NCBI RefSeq assembly: GCF_016859285.1 | Contig: NC_053411.1 | Location: 19,238,222 to 19,302,221 of the forward strand | Origin: Xiphias gladius | Taxonomy: Eukaryota > Chordata > Actinopteri > Istiophoriformes > Xiphiidae | Reading direction: 5' to 3' | DNA length: 64,000 bases | Shown: in pieces, positions 44,153 through 56,400 of the stretch | How positions within the stretch are numbered: position 1 is the stretch's first letter | How the letters are laid out: each line of letters begins with the position of its first letter | Translations under genes and position numbers: made by a program | The notes under the pieces: generated by a model | What the model saw: the letters and a program-made list of their open reading frames with translations, nothing else | Database searches by the model: none | Told to the model about the DNA's origin: nothing

Positions 44153-47000
44153 TGACCTATGACCCCGGAGCTGAGCCTGTCACATGGAGGAGTGGGGGGG
44201 GGCACATGTCGCCATCATGACCCTGCCCACTATGCACAAATACACACACACACACACACTTGTTCCTGTGGAGTTTAAATCTGAGCTCGTTTTTCTTCCC
44301 ACTGTAAACCAACTCCCCTCTCTCTCTCTCTCTGCAGTAAACCCTTTGTTTTGTTTTGTTTTGTTTTTTTGTTGTTTTTTTTACTTTCTTCACTGTCGAT
44401 GAAGCTGATTGGATATCGGTTATTGATTGCTGTTGGTTGTTGCTGAAGTCTTAAATCTTCTTCGTCAGTCCAATGCAGTCATCCAGCTGATTTTTTTTTT
44501 ATTCTCTCTAGGGAGAAATGTTTGTCTCTGCTGGTCTGTGGCTGAGCAGCTGCTGAAGTTAAAGCTCATATTTTGATTTTTCTGAGCTCTGAGTCTCTTT
44601 GATTTAAAGGGACATGCTGCAGATTTTTATCTCATTAGCTACAAATCCTGTACTCTCTCCTCATTTTCCAAATTATGCATCACAGAGAGTCTCCCGGGGC
44701 AGAAAAAGAGCTGTTAACCCCCTGTTTGTGGTCATGTATTTAAAGTCGTTTAAGAAAGAGCACCACTGTAAATTACAGTACTGATCAGGCGAGAAAAACT
44801 TCAGTAACAAATGCCTCTGAACCACATCAGTTCATGTGAAGTCCCCTAGATTCAGAAGCTCACTGCTGCTCCGCTACCTTGGACTAGTCAGGTTTCAGCA
44901 GGACGAGTTTAGTCGGGGCTTTTTCTTAATCTGTTGTCATCAGATTCAGCAGCTGCCTGATTTATTGTGAATTGATTTACCTCAGTGGCAGTTTATCAGA
45001 GACGGGGCTTTATTTCTAATTTCCCCAGATAATACAAACTCCACCCTCCCTCCATATTCACCTGTTGTCTTAATAAATCCAGTATAATGTCCATTTCCAC
45101 AGCTGTAATTCATCCATAAAGCTGGAGTCACATCAGATGTGATGTTAAACTACCATGAAAGAAACTCAGCACTTCTTCCTGAATTTGCACATTAAAAGTT
45201 TTGCAGCCCGGCCTTAAAAGGAGCTCTTAATATGAAACAGACATCAGGACGCGTTGAGTTTTGTTGGCGGTAGCTTAACATCGATCGGGGGTACGACAAA
45301 GAAGAGCTGGAGTTAATGAGAGCATGAAAACATGATACACTCCACTCTGCCGAGAGCAGGAAACATGAATCTGTACAGACGAACCGGTGCTGTGGAAATA
45401 AGCATTGTACTGAATTTACCCTGTAAGCTGCTGTAGGCTACAGGTAACTCCCTCAATGTTTTTCTTTTGTTCCCCCCATGTTTCAAGTGTGATAATCTTG
45501 ATAGGGTAAAACAGATAGTCTTAAAAGTCAGATCAGTTTTAACTGAATGTCGCCCCTGACAAATATCTGACTGTCTTACTGGAGGAGGACTGAGGGACTT
45601 TGATGTGAAAGATACTCCTGAACGATTTTCTGAGACAAGTAGATTTAACATGAAACGGGAGATAAACGAGTCACAGGATTAGAAAGAAGAGAGGATTTTT
45701 ATTCCACTGCCAGTTAAAATCAACTCGTCCTCCAAATATTTCACATTAAAAGCCTCACTTTTGACGCGCTGCCAGGTCAACACTGAGAATGTCCTCCAGC
45801 AGAAAGTGTCTGAAAATAGCAGACGTTATCTCCACCTCACCTTCCAGTGAGGACGTTCACAACGACAAACAATTTCAGACGCGGTCGGACTTTCCAGCAA
45901 AACCTGCATGTTACATTTAGTTCAAATACAATAAACGGATTCAACGACAGAAATGTGTCCTGGCAGTGGGGAGAAGGCTGTGAAATCAGTCAGTTTTACT
46001 TATATAACCCAAAGTCACATACTTGTGTCTAATTTTTGTGTTTCTGTACAACACACAAACAAAATCCACACGTGCGGGCAGATGAAAGAAATCCCATAGG
46101 ATGTAGCTGGACAGTTAAATGAATTAATAAAAAGGGAAAAAAATAAAATAGTAAGAAAATAACACAGACTCTTGTGGAGGCCCGGCAAAAAATGTCTCGA
46201 ATTTTTTATGTATATGACCGTTATCATTTCCTAAACCTGAATAAATGTTGCCCCAGTCTGTTCAAACATTCACCTTTGACTGAACTAAGCTGTATTCCAG
46301 CTTTAAAGTCATGACAAGTTGATGACTTCAGGAATTTAATAGAGCTGGGCTTCATGTCCAGCTGTTTGAACGGACGAAGTGGTGATCACACTGCAGAGTG
46401 AAATTACATTTATGTTTCCTGAAAACACTTTAATTAAACTGCGAAGAACAGGAAATCAGTCAAAACGCAGCATAAACAGCAGCTGTAGAAATGAAAGAAA
46501 CAGGCATGTGAAATTAAACATGAGAGAAAAACCTGCATTATTCAGAATGAACTAAATGTAAAAGAGCGGTTTTCATGGTGTTGCTGGACGGTCATGGTGG
46601 TCAAGTTTACAAAATTCAAAATGAGACGTCTGCAGTGATTAAAAGATGAAATATAAGCGTTTGAAATCCTAGAAATAAACTGAAATACAACAAAGCTTAA
46701 TTATATACTAAAGAGTCAACGTGACATGAAATTTGCTCCAAACTTTATTTCCTTCTTCCCTCTTTCCGACATTTTGTCTCTGCAGCAGTGATGTAAAGTA
46801 CAGGATTTGCATTTAATGACTTAAAACCAGCTGTTTGGTCCTTCTTAAATCTGCCTGTTTCATAAAGGAAAACCTCCCAGAACATTTGTTCTCGTTTCGC
46901 TGTAAATAATTCAGGCTAAATCCTCAGCAGTCAGATAGAAACGGTACAGGGGGGAAGCTCCACCATGAAATCCTTCGGTCGAGCGCCGGCTCTCCAGCTC
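44153..47000. other. serp 3' flank and intergenic stretch
   Basis: It may include a long serp 3' UTR, as in mammalian SERP1. A TTTTG tract (about 44348-44372), a CA tract (44242-44260) and unique-looking sequence are present. No open frame with splice support was found. Confidence 0.4.
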
Positions 47001-47206
47001 TCACCAACATTTCCACCGAGGAGACGAAACCTGCAGGTTTTTAAGCAGCTGGTGGTTTAGTTTTTGGGAAGGTGAAGCAGTCAGAGAGGTTTCCGCAGCT
47101 CAGCGAGCCTCCTGCTGGACGACGTGCTCCGCTTTTATACAAAATAAACCACAGATATTTTTCTCTAAACGTCTCTGAGCTCTGTGTCCTTCTTTGGTCT
47201 CTGGTT

Positions 47207-47305
47207 TCAGCAGTGTTGCGAGATGAAGGTCTGACGCCTCCTGATGAGGGAAGCGTGGATGCTGGAAAAATAGGATTTACTCGGCACGTTCGGAAACGCT
47301 TGGCG
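47207..47305 (-). CDS. Possible terminal exon of the unidentified minus-strand gene
   Basis: On the minus strand an acceptor 'catctttcag' ends at 47306. It is followed by 32 codons and a TGA: RQAFPNVPSKSYFSSIHASL then IRRRQTFISQHC. It could be the last exon of the transcription unit described at 47661-48560, but the phase of the join is not resolved. It may be fortuitous. Confidence 0.2.
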   Translation of the reverse strand, partial: RQAFPNVPSKSYFSSIHASLIRRRQTFISQHC

Positions 47306-47660
47306 CTGAAAGATGAAAACATCGACACGTGTATGTAGGTTCAAATGTTCCACGTCAAGGACAAGGAGCGGAAATCCACACGCTGGGATTATTTAACTGT
47401 GCGGCCGGTAAGAACGAAACAAGTGTGTCACAATGTCCACGTTGTTCCCGCTGGTTTCATCATACTCCGGCTGGTATGGCAGAGAAAGACATGTCGTTTC
47501 ATTCCATGTGGTGTTACAAGAGTCACACAAGGTCTTAGATTGAACTCGAACCCGCAGGAGCATCGGTTCACCGGTTTGCCGGAGAGAACGTGTTTTCTAA
47601 TGTGTATTTATATAAATACGAGACCGAGCAGCACCGGCGTTGGTCTTCGACTCGCTGTGT

Positions 47661-48560
47661 TTATGGGGAGGTTTTAATGTCAGATCCCTCATCGACACCG
47701 TCGTAGAACCTGCCGGAGAAGTTGCTTTTCTCCAGCTTAACACTCCCGCACAGGAATCTAACGAGTCGACCGGCACCTGTCCTCGCACCTCGGATCGGGT
47801 TCTGGCGTTGTGATTTACTGCCCCCTCGTGGTCGCGGCAGGCCGCCGTCCCTGGGAGCCAGGTTGACCACCGGTCGTCGCTTGTCACCCGCCTCCCCGCT
47901 CCCAGCCCGTCTCGGAGTGACTTTCCGTTTGTCGTCCCGCTCGCAGGTGAAGGACGCACCTTTCCTCGCGGACAAACTTCCCCTTCTCTGACGGAAGCGG
48001 CGGCGATTGCGTTCGCTCCAGGCCGGAGCCTTAGCCTGAGGAGAAGAGGGAAACTTACTCCGCAGCTTCTTCGCTGGCATTTTCCTCTTTTTTTGTTTTG
48101 GAAACACCTCCTCGTTTTTAGCTCTGGTGTTCACGAGCTGCTCGCTTTTTGCAGCAGTCCCTGTAAATGCACAAAACTTTACCGTCGCGAATGAACTCGT
48201 CTGCCGTTTTCTGGACTAGGGGAAGGTGTATTTGATCCCACATACAATGTGACCTGAGGTCGTGGACATCCGTGTGGCAATATTGAACGTCTGCCTTAGT
48301 TTGAGCGTCGCAGTCGCACGGAACTTACACCTGTACGGGGCGTGTTCCACGATGACGACACCACGGCGTTGAACGTGGTCAGTGGGTCGGCATTGCCGTA
48401 GACCTGCTCCCGGAGGGTCCCGTAACCCACTTTCCCTCCCCGCTGATCGGCCCTGCTGGCCTACCTGCAGAACTCACCTCGTGACACTGGAATCGATAAT
48501 TATTTTATCATTAACTTCAAGCTGCCCTGCGGAGTTTCCTGGTAAAGAGTCCGAACTCAT
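47661..48560 (-). CDS. Unidentified minus-strand gene in a CpG-rich region, head-to-head with camta2
   Basis: Three candidate exons are read on the minus strand. Exon A (48560-48478) starts MSSDSLPGNSAGQLEVNDKI and ends at donor AG|GTGAGT. Exon B (48455 or 48452 to 48331) contains KVGYGTLREQVYGNADPLTT and ends at ACAG|GTGTAAG. Exon C starts at 48160 after 'gcatttacag' in matching phase 1, and contains KNEEVFPKQKKRKMPAKKLR, a basic nuclear-localisation-like run, then AWSERNRRRFRQRRGSLSAR. C either ends at a GTGCGT donor after SARK or stays open to 47661. B and C join in frame. A and B are separated by only 22 or 25 nt, yet flanked by canonical sites that keep the frame. I do not recognise the protein. 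A lysine/arginine-rich nuclear protein is the most that can be said. Human has INCA1 near CAMTA2, but no convincing similarity was seen. Confidence 0.35.
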
Positions 48561-48625
48561 CGTGTCTAACAAATCCGGTTTACATCCCGCTGTCGAGTGA
48601 CGTGAAACCATCGGTGGGATCGTGT

Positions 48626-48635
48626 GTCACGTGAC
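48626..48635. promoter_or_regulatory. GTCACGTGAC palindrome upstream of the unidentified gene
   Basis: The perfect 10-bp palindrome with a CACGTG core lies 66 bp upstream of the minus-strand ATG at 48560. The same 10-mer sits in the serp promoter at 40813-40822. It is typical of USF or bZIP promoter elements. Confidence 0.45.
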
Positions 48636-49091
48636 CCGACATAACCAAAACACGGACCCAGTCTCAGCCCAACAGCTCCGCAGTGCTCGCGGCGGTCGGA
48701 AGCTCCACAGGCAACCGTCAATGTAAATATACAGCGAGACGCAGAACAGACGTGGGCCAGAAAAAGAGCTCGGGGGGGGGGGGTCGACATGAGGAAAGTG
48801 CTCACGATCTCAGCAAGGAAACCGAAAATGAAAAGAATCAAAGAGGCGTGCAGACGGCGGCCCGTGTGTCTCATCGGTTCCGCTGATTCAGTTGCATCCT
48901 TGTCTATTAACCTCACATTAACCTTAAATTTCTCATTTCTACTTTCAGTGCAACGTTTGTGGCCGGCCCCTGTTCGGTGATCCATCCATGGGCCCAAGAA
49001 CACATTTTGGCCCTGGGGCCCCGTAGGAGCCCGATCCAGTAAAAGTTTTATTATTATCTATAGGTGACAGACCCCCCCCGTAACTACGCAG

Positions 49092-49099
49092 TGACGTCA
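49092..49099 (+). promoter_or_regulatory. camta2: CRE (TGACGTCA) in the distal camta2 promoter
   Basis: A perfect cAMP-response element lies 13 bp before the ATG of the distal first exon, at the end of a GC-rich stretch. Its closeness to the start codon implies a very short leader or a start site near the CRE. Confidence 0.55.
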
Positions 49100-49111
49100 G
49101 AGCAAGAGAAG

Positions 49112-49136
49112 ATGGCGGCTGTGCTGAAGGCGGAAG
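49112..49136 (+). CDS. camta2: Distal alternative first coding exon of camta2
   Basis: ATGGCGGCTGTGCTGAAG opens eight codons (MAAVLKAE) and ends at GAAG|GTAAAG in phase 1. That phase joins directly to the exon at 52703, giving [19 protein letters not shown]. It cannot join the proximal first exon in frame, so it would be an alternative start. It sits in a CpG-rich promoter with a CRE. Confidence 0.5.
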
Positions 49137-49706
49137 GTAAAGGATCTTAAACTGTCTGTTGTGAACGCCTCCTGTCCGCTCCTGTCTGCCGCTGTTTAAA
49201 CCGGGTTATTGTATAGTAAATCTTCAGGGATTAGTACCCGCTGGCTGACCCGGGGTAAGGCACGTTTTAACCCGGGGGTACCGCAACGCAGCTCGGCTCT
49301 CGGAGCTGTTTAATCGCTGCCTATTCGGACCTAGACTCAGCGGATAACGCTAGCTGGCTAGCTGAGCAGCTGAACAACCAAACATTCCTGTTATTTATGA
49401 ATTAGTGAATTCGTGTGTGCTCATTTGGTCTAATATGGCGAGGGTTTGATGAAGTTAGTCTTGGGTTAAAAGCTGCTTTCGCTTCGCTAAATGTAATGAT
49501 GTGAAACAGAGGCGTCCTAACACCAGCGTTAGCATTAGCGGGCCGGGAGGAGCTGAGCGCAAACAGCCGTGGGAAACGCTCCGGGAGGCGGCCACAGCAG
49601 CCAGGCGAGTCCGCTGTCTTAGCTAGGCCTTCGGTAAATGAGGGCGAGTGTTTATGTGTGGGTGGATGGAGACAGACACAGAAGATTGTGATCATCAGTC
49701 AAAAGT

Positions 49707-50030
49707 GAAGCTGCAGCGATCAGTCCGTTAATCGATTAGTTGATCTGAAGACAGTTAATCATCAAATATTTTGATAATTGATGAATTGTTTCAGCCATTT
49801 TCCAAATGAAACACCAATATGTGGTTTCAGCTTCTCGCATGAGCAGATCTTCTAGTTTATTTGTTGTATATCTCATTAATCTGAATATATTTGGGTTTCG
49901 ACTGTTGATCAGACAAAACAAGACATTCAGAGCGCTCAGATTGGCGTTTTGTCATTTTACAGACTTAATGAATGATTGAGTAGTTGAACAAATAATGTCA
50001 ATAAAGAAAAGAGTCATTAGTTGCGGCTCT
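49707..50030. mobile_element. MITE-like repeat copy in the camta2 5' region
   Basis: It starts 'gaagctgcagcgatcagtcc', has an internal 'gttgatcagacaaaacaaga', and ends 'agtcattagttgcggctct'. It is one of the best-preserved copies of the family in the window. Confidence 0.5.
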
Positions 50031-50328
50031 GGTTAACACTGTGTTTAATGAGAATTATTGACTTGTGTGTAGTTAACATTGCTACAGTGTCAGAGCTCTG
50101 TGGCTGCATGTAAGAATCCCGTGTTATGTAACTACACACAGATACACACGTATAAACACAGACTAACATGCAGTGCCAGTTATGAACACACCGTCTTTCT
50201 CCATTTAAAGTGGGTGCAAATTCCGCTGTTGCTAGGCAACAGGGTGCTATCGAAGGAGTGCGTGTGTGTGTGATGCTGGTGCCCTGTCGCACACCTTGTT
50301 GTTTCCTATTGATCAGACTGTTGTCTGA

Positions 50329-50330
<2 letters not shown>

Positions 50331-50381
<51 letters not shown>

Positions 50382-50382
50382 C
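50331..50382. repeat. (GT)n microsatellite just before the proximal camta2 first exon
   Basis: A GT tract of about 25 units followed by GC-rich 'cgcgcgcatgtgcg'. It lies about 110 bp upstream of the proximal start codon and could affect that promoter. Confidence 0.85.
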
Positions 50383-50491
50383 GCGCGCATGTGCGTTTGC
50401 TTTGTGTGATTCTGCGTGCGTGCGTGCGCGCAGTGGGGCGGTGCGGGCGGCCGTGCGTTGTATGAGACTCATCCTGCATGGACTCGTCGCC

Positions 50492-53400
50492 ATGAGCAAC
50501 AAGGAGATGGTTTCCACGGAGACAGGTCAGTCCCACCCACCTGTCTGTCTATCTGACGTCGTGAAGGCGCTCACACCTGCGTACAGACAGCTCCAGCTCT
50601 GTTGCTACGGTAACCACCTTGTGTTGATGGATCCCGCTTTTCTACGTGGAGTTATTCAGGTTATATCGAGTCTGGGTTCTCTGGTTCTTCAGAACTGATT
50701 TAACATGGACCTGAAGCCCAAATCTGAAAAATGCAGTTTACAGATTGTGTTTACATGGACGTGAGGCTTATCCTGTTTTTGATGACATTCAGGATCTGAC
50801 ATTTACACGGAGCACACAGAGAAATCTGGTTCTGCATATCCACGTATACATGATCAAAACCAGTATCCTGATGAATGATTTCTGCTGTTTGTGCAGGTGT
50901 CTGAAGTTTACAGACACAAACCGGCAGTTTGAAACTGTTGACCTGACATTCCTGTAGCGGAAGACACTTTGGATCGTGTAGTACAGTGTTTACAGACTGT
51001 AAATGCGTAGTAGCATGGCTCTGTAGTATTTACCCGACTTGTCTACAGACTTGAAAAGCTCAGCATTTCCACACTTTCTCCATCTAAGTTGCCAGGTATA
51101 TTTAACTCTTTCCTTACCGAGAGATTGAATTCTATGAGATGCGTCTCTGCTGCCACGGTCTGTTTTTGTTACATCACCTGGCTGAAGCTGCACCTGCACG
51201 GCTAGTCGGCATCGTTCAGAAACTTGGTCGAGATGTATACAGTGGGATCCCAAAGTCTGAGACCACTGCCCCATTCACTTAAACGGGAAAGTGGTCTCAG
51301 ACTCTTGGACCACAAAAGTGCATGTGTCCCAGTATCCGGGGTTCTTTCACAGCACTCCAGCCAGCATGAGGTTTCAGGTTTCTCAAAACTCGGATAAGGT
51401 CTTATCCAAGTTTCTGAAAGCCCGAGCACAACCGGGATACTCACGTCCATGTAGACACACTCGCTGACAGTTCGTTGGATCATGACCAGGAGGTTTAGGG
51501 TGAATCCCATATGTGTAGTCATTTTCAGTCACAAATGATTTGTTTTCTTCGATTTATACTGAAAGAGTGTTGATATAATTATGATTTCAGATGAGAGACA
51601 TGGAGGTTATTGAAAAAACATTTCGATCTGTTGGTGAATCTATTTGTCTTATTAAATGATTCACTGCAGAACTCTCTTTGCTGAGAGCTGTTTATGTATT
51701 TATTAAAGCTGCTTTTTGAGAGATTTTAGTGAAATTTTATTTCCACAGCAGCTGATGGTTTTCACTGAAAACTCCACTGTGGAGACTCCCTCCTGTCATA
51801 CTAATTTTTTAACTGTGATCAGTGTCAGACTACACCATTGATGATTTCCTAACCCTGAATGTTTAAAACTAGAGTGTTGTCTTAAATACTGTGTGCTGGT
51901 TAAAGTTTAGTTTAGGTGTAGGACTGTTGTTTTTGGTTCTGGTTTTCACTAAGTCTTCGACTTGTCTGTGTTCAGTCTTAGACTGACGGGGTTTGACAGT
52001 TCTTAGTACTTATTTGCATTAGGACTGAGTAATAATATTTGATTGCATATGGCCTCTATTGCCCTAATGAAGGATTTCAAGCAAATCGTAATTAGAATAT
52101 CCCAAAATTAATGTAAGGTCTTGTTTCACGTGTGTGAAATGTTCTTGTCTCATGTAACGCATGGTTCATTGAATTAAACATTTTGATTGATTTATTTTAA
52201 ATGTAATTTTGCATGTGTTTGTTATATGGAGACACATATCAGTATTGGAAAACTATCCAATATTGCAATTGATTTAAAACATATCACATGTGGCAGGGTA
52301 ATTACATTTTGCTTGTCAGGGCCTTAAAAAGGTCTTTAAAAGCATTGAAACTGATTTCACAAAGTGTGCCGATACCCTGAAACTGATTGTATCGGAGGAA
52401 ATATATGATATCATGAAAATCTGAAAGACATTGAAAATCATACACAGAGTGAACAAGAGATCAGCGGCACGCCGCAGGCAGACAGTTTTTCCTTTAGTGG
52501 GTCCACCAACGTGATTTGTTTTAAAATGAACCGAGTTGAAATGACAGATATTTAGCTGACTGACCGACCAGTCCAGAGAAGAGTGAGGTGAAGAGAAAGT
52601 GGTCGAGCATCTGAAAACAAAAACTTACATGTCGGTGTAGGAGCACAGCCTGAACCTGTGTTGTTGTGAACATTAAATCTCTGTCTGTTTGTGTTTCTGC
52701 AGAGAATAAAGGACAGAGGAAGGTGTTTCTTCCTAACAAGCTGTTGGAGTGTCTCCCTCGCTCGTCCAGTCTGCCTAACGAGCGGCTGAGGTGGAACACT
52801 AACGAGGTGAGTGTTTCTACTTAGATATGACTCTTTCTTCAAACAAACAAAGATCTAAACAGAAATGTCGGGGGGTGACACCACAGCAAACCTCGCAGCA
52901 GAAAGATGCAAAATTAACCTGTAATAAGACAGAAACTGTTTTATTATTTCAAACCACACAGTGTCGTTTGTGTGCACCACAGTGAACTGAACTGATCTCA
53001 CATCCGCTGAACTGTTGCTTGTGACAGATGAGAAGCTGTGTAAATAACAACATTTGGTACTTAAGCAACAGTTCAATCTAAATACTACGACTGGGTGTTG
53101 CTGGACAGAGGCACGGTGTGCAGTATAGGGCCTAAAGTATGTGGACACACCTACGCTTTTGTTTTTGTTTGGCTTTTGGTCTGCAACGACGAGTCGATCA
53201 AAAGAAAATTAATCGCAACCTGTTTTGATAATTGATTATGCGTTTGACATTTTTAAGGCAAAAGTGTCAAACATTTGATACCTCCGTGTTATCCAATGTG
53301 AGAATTTCCTGCTTTTCTTGGTCTAAGGTGGGTTTGGACTGTTGCTTGGAGAAAGTCGGACATTGGAAGATGTCTCCTTGTGCTGTAGGATATTATGATG

Positions 53401-56400
53401 GGAATTTTTCAGTTTTCTGATGTTTTATAGACCAAATGATCAATTGATAAAGAAAATAAACAGCGTATTAATAAGTAGTGTAAATAATTGTTAATTGTAG
53501 CTGTAGTCTGTTGTACTTGCCGTTCTCAGCCCCCTTAGTTCAAATGTGAAGGCTGCAGAACATGAGGAATTTTTAGAGCAGGGGTTCCCAGCCTGGAAGT
53601 CTGGGGCCCCCCGGAAGGGCCCCAAAGTAAATGAGGGGTCGGAAGATCATCAAAGAAATAAGAAATTTTGAAAAGGTCTGGATTTTCTGCTTTACTTTAT
53701 TTGATAATTTAAGTTTTTTTTCTGGCTTATAAAAATCATACGGAAAAGGAAAAATCACCTTCTGGTTGAACTGGTCACAACTCATGTCCCAACTCTCACA
53801 CATTATAACCTGTGATGAATAGTTCATATTTTAAGTAGAAAGACCCACCTGAGTCTAAAGCACTTACCTGAGGCGTTTTTACTGAGCTCTGATGCTTCAG
53901 GAAATAAGAGACGGCACAGAAATGTTCTCTTTGTTTCCGCAGGAGATTGCTTCTTACCTGATATCATTTGACAGACATGATGAGTGGCTCTCCTGCACCC
54001 TGAAAACCAGGTGAATCACACTGAATCACTCCAGAGCTTCTGGACAGACCTGCCAGACGGAGCCGAGGGCGTCGCAACCTGTCGACACATTCTCTTTAAC
54101 AGGTTTACACCAGTTACCAAATAGCAAATCAGATCAGTGTTGTTGTTTTCTGACTCTCTCTCGGTTGCTTGTGTCTTTCAGGCCGAAGAACGGCAGCATC
54201 ATCCTGTACAACAGAAAGAAGGTGAAGTACAGGAAGGACGGATACTGCTGGAAGAAAAGGAAGGATGGAAAAACGACGAGAGAGGACCACATGAAGCTGA
54301 AGGTCCAGGGCATGGAGGTCTGTGGTGAACTGTTCCCCCTGCAGGACACCCACAGTATCCCTATTTATTAGTCGTACCTCAGTCTTCACTGCTGTTATTA
54401 GAGCTGCTACAGTTAGTTGATTAGTCTGACCAAAAAATTAATCGGCAGCTATTTTGATTAATGAATTTTAGTAAATGTTTTTTTTTTTAAAAACAAAAAT
54501 GGCAAACACTCCTTGGTTCCAGCTTCTCGAATGTGAGGATTTTTCTTTTTTTGTGATAGTGAACTGAATATTTGTGCTTTTTGGACGACTGGTTAGAAAA
54601 AAATACAAGCAATTTGAGATGTAATGTTGGGCTTCGGTTAATTGTTACTGTAAAACAAATGTGATTTTCGCATTATTATCTGACATTTTTGGACCAAACT
54701 ATTAAACAAAAAAGCGATCGGCAGATTAATCGATGAAAGCAAATATTCATTGCATCCCCAAGTGCTGAAGTTTGGTGAGGGCTGTATACAACCTGAAAGG
54801 AATACCTGCAGACACTACTCAGGACTGAAAAACTGCAATTATCAGGTGTAAATAATCATTTAATCTATGTTTTTATTTATACTTAATGTCCTCCTAAAAA
54901 GACAGGAAAATTAATCTTAAATCACAGATACGACAGTGAGAGTTCATTTTGTGGTACTGATTGAATGTATCAGAAAGTATCTGGTGTCATAGAAGGAAGG
55001 GTTAGTGAATTAACAGTACAGAGGTTTACATAACATTTCTAGGTTTTGATTCATTATGATTATTATGGAAAGATTATGATTTAATTGCTAGATTAGAGTA
55101 TCAACCGGCCACTGACTCACATGGTCCTAAAGCATATGTACATTTTCTCCTGAATGTACAACCACTTACAGTCCCTTTATTGTTATTGTTGAATAGTTCA
55201 GTGTAATTGATGCTAATCAATACGACGGTCGTCTGCTGTTTCAGTGCCTGTATGGTTGCTACGTCCATTCCTCCATTGTGCCAACATTCCACAGAAGATG
55301 CTACTGGCTGCTGCAGGTACACACACAAGCGCACACACAGACAGAGACACACACACACACACACACACACAGAGAGACACACACACACAGACACAGACAC
55401 ACACAGACACAGACACTCACACACAGACACACACACACTCACACAGACACACTCACACACAGACACACACAGACACAGACACACACACACACACACAAGC
55501 AGAAACACACAAAGACACAAAAACACAAAGACAGACACACAAAGACACAAAAACACACACACTTGTATTTCTATACTTCTGAGGGGACCCTTCTTTACAC
55601 AATACATTCTGTAGCTCCTGAACCTAACTTTAACCATCGTAACTAAACGCCTTCCTTGACCCTAACCGTCACCTAAACCCCATCCTAACCTGAATCTGAA
55701 AACCAAGTCTGATCATTCAAACAGGTATTATTGTAGTGAGGACCGGCCCAGACGTCCTAACCATGCAGAAATGTCCTCACTACAGTGGTGCAAACCTGAA
55801 ATAGGTCCTCAGAAAGAATTCATTACAAGCCCCCACCAACTAATAATACAAGAAAAGATTTAACTGAATTGAAATTAGAAAGGATCAATGTGTGTGTGTG
55901 TTTGTGTGTGTGACAGAACCCAGACATTGTGCTGGTCCACTACCTGAACGTGCCGTCCCTGGAGGATTCTGGGAAATGCAGTCCGCTGCTGTGTGCGGTT
56001 GCCGATCGTCACGACAGCGTGAGGTGGAGCCGAGACGACCTGCTGAACCAGCTGAAGCCCATGTGTATGAAACAAATCACACGAGTACATTTAGCTCATG
56101 TATTTCTTGTACACTCTTGTCGGCGTGTAGTATGTGTGTACTCTGTAGTGTTAACTTGCAGTTTTTCCGTGCGTCAGTTCACAGTATGAAGTGTTCGGTG
56201 GGTTCAGGTGATTTCAGTATTGAGGAGTTGGTTCAACACATCCTGGACCGACAGAGAACCAAACCACAGCCTCGCACACACACCTGTCTCTGTAACACCG
56301 CCCATGGTAACGCACCGTGCTTTGACATCACTGTGACATCACTGTGACATCCCCCTGAGTTGGACTGACCGCCTCGTCCTGTATCTCCGTGTCTGTAGTT

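Noticed and set aside
55101-55646. Cys/Val- and His-Thr-rich frames
   Set aside because: They are produced by the CA/AGAC tract in camta2 intron 5.
55620-55690. Telomere-like 'ccctaacc' text
   Set aside because: Only a few degenerate units, and explained by the CA-ended interspersed repeat consensus.
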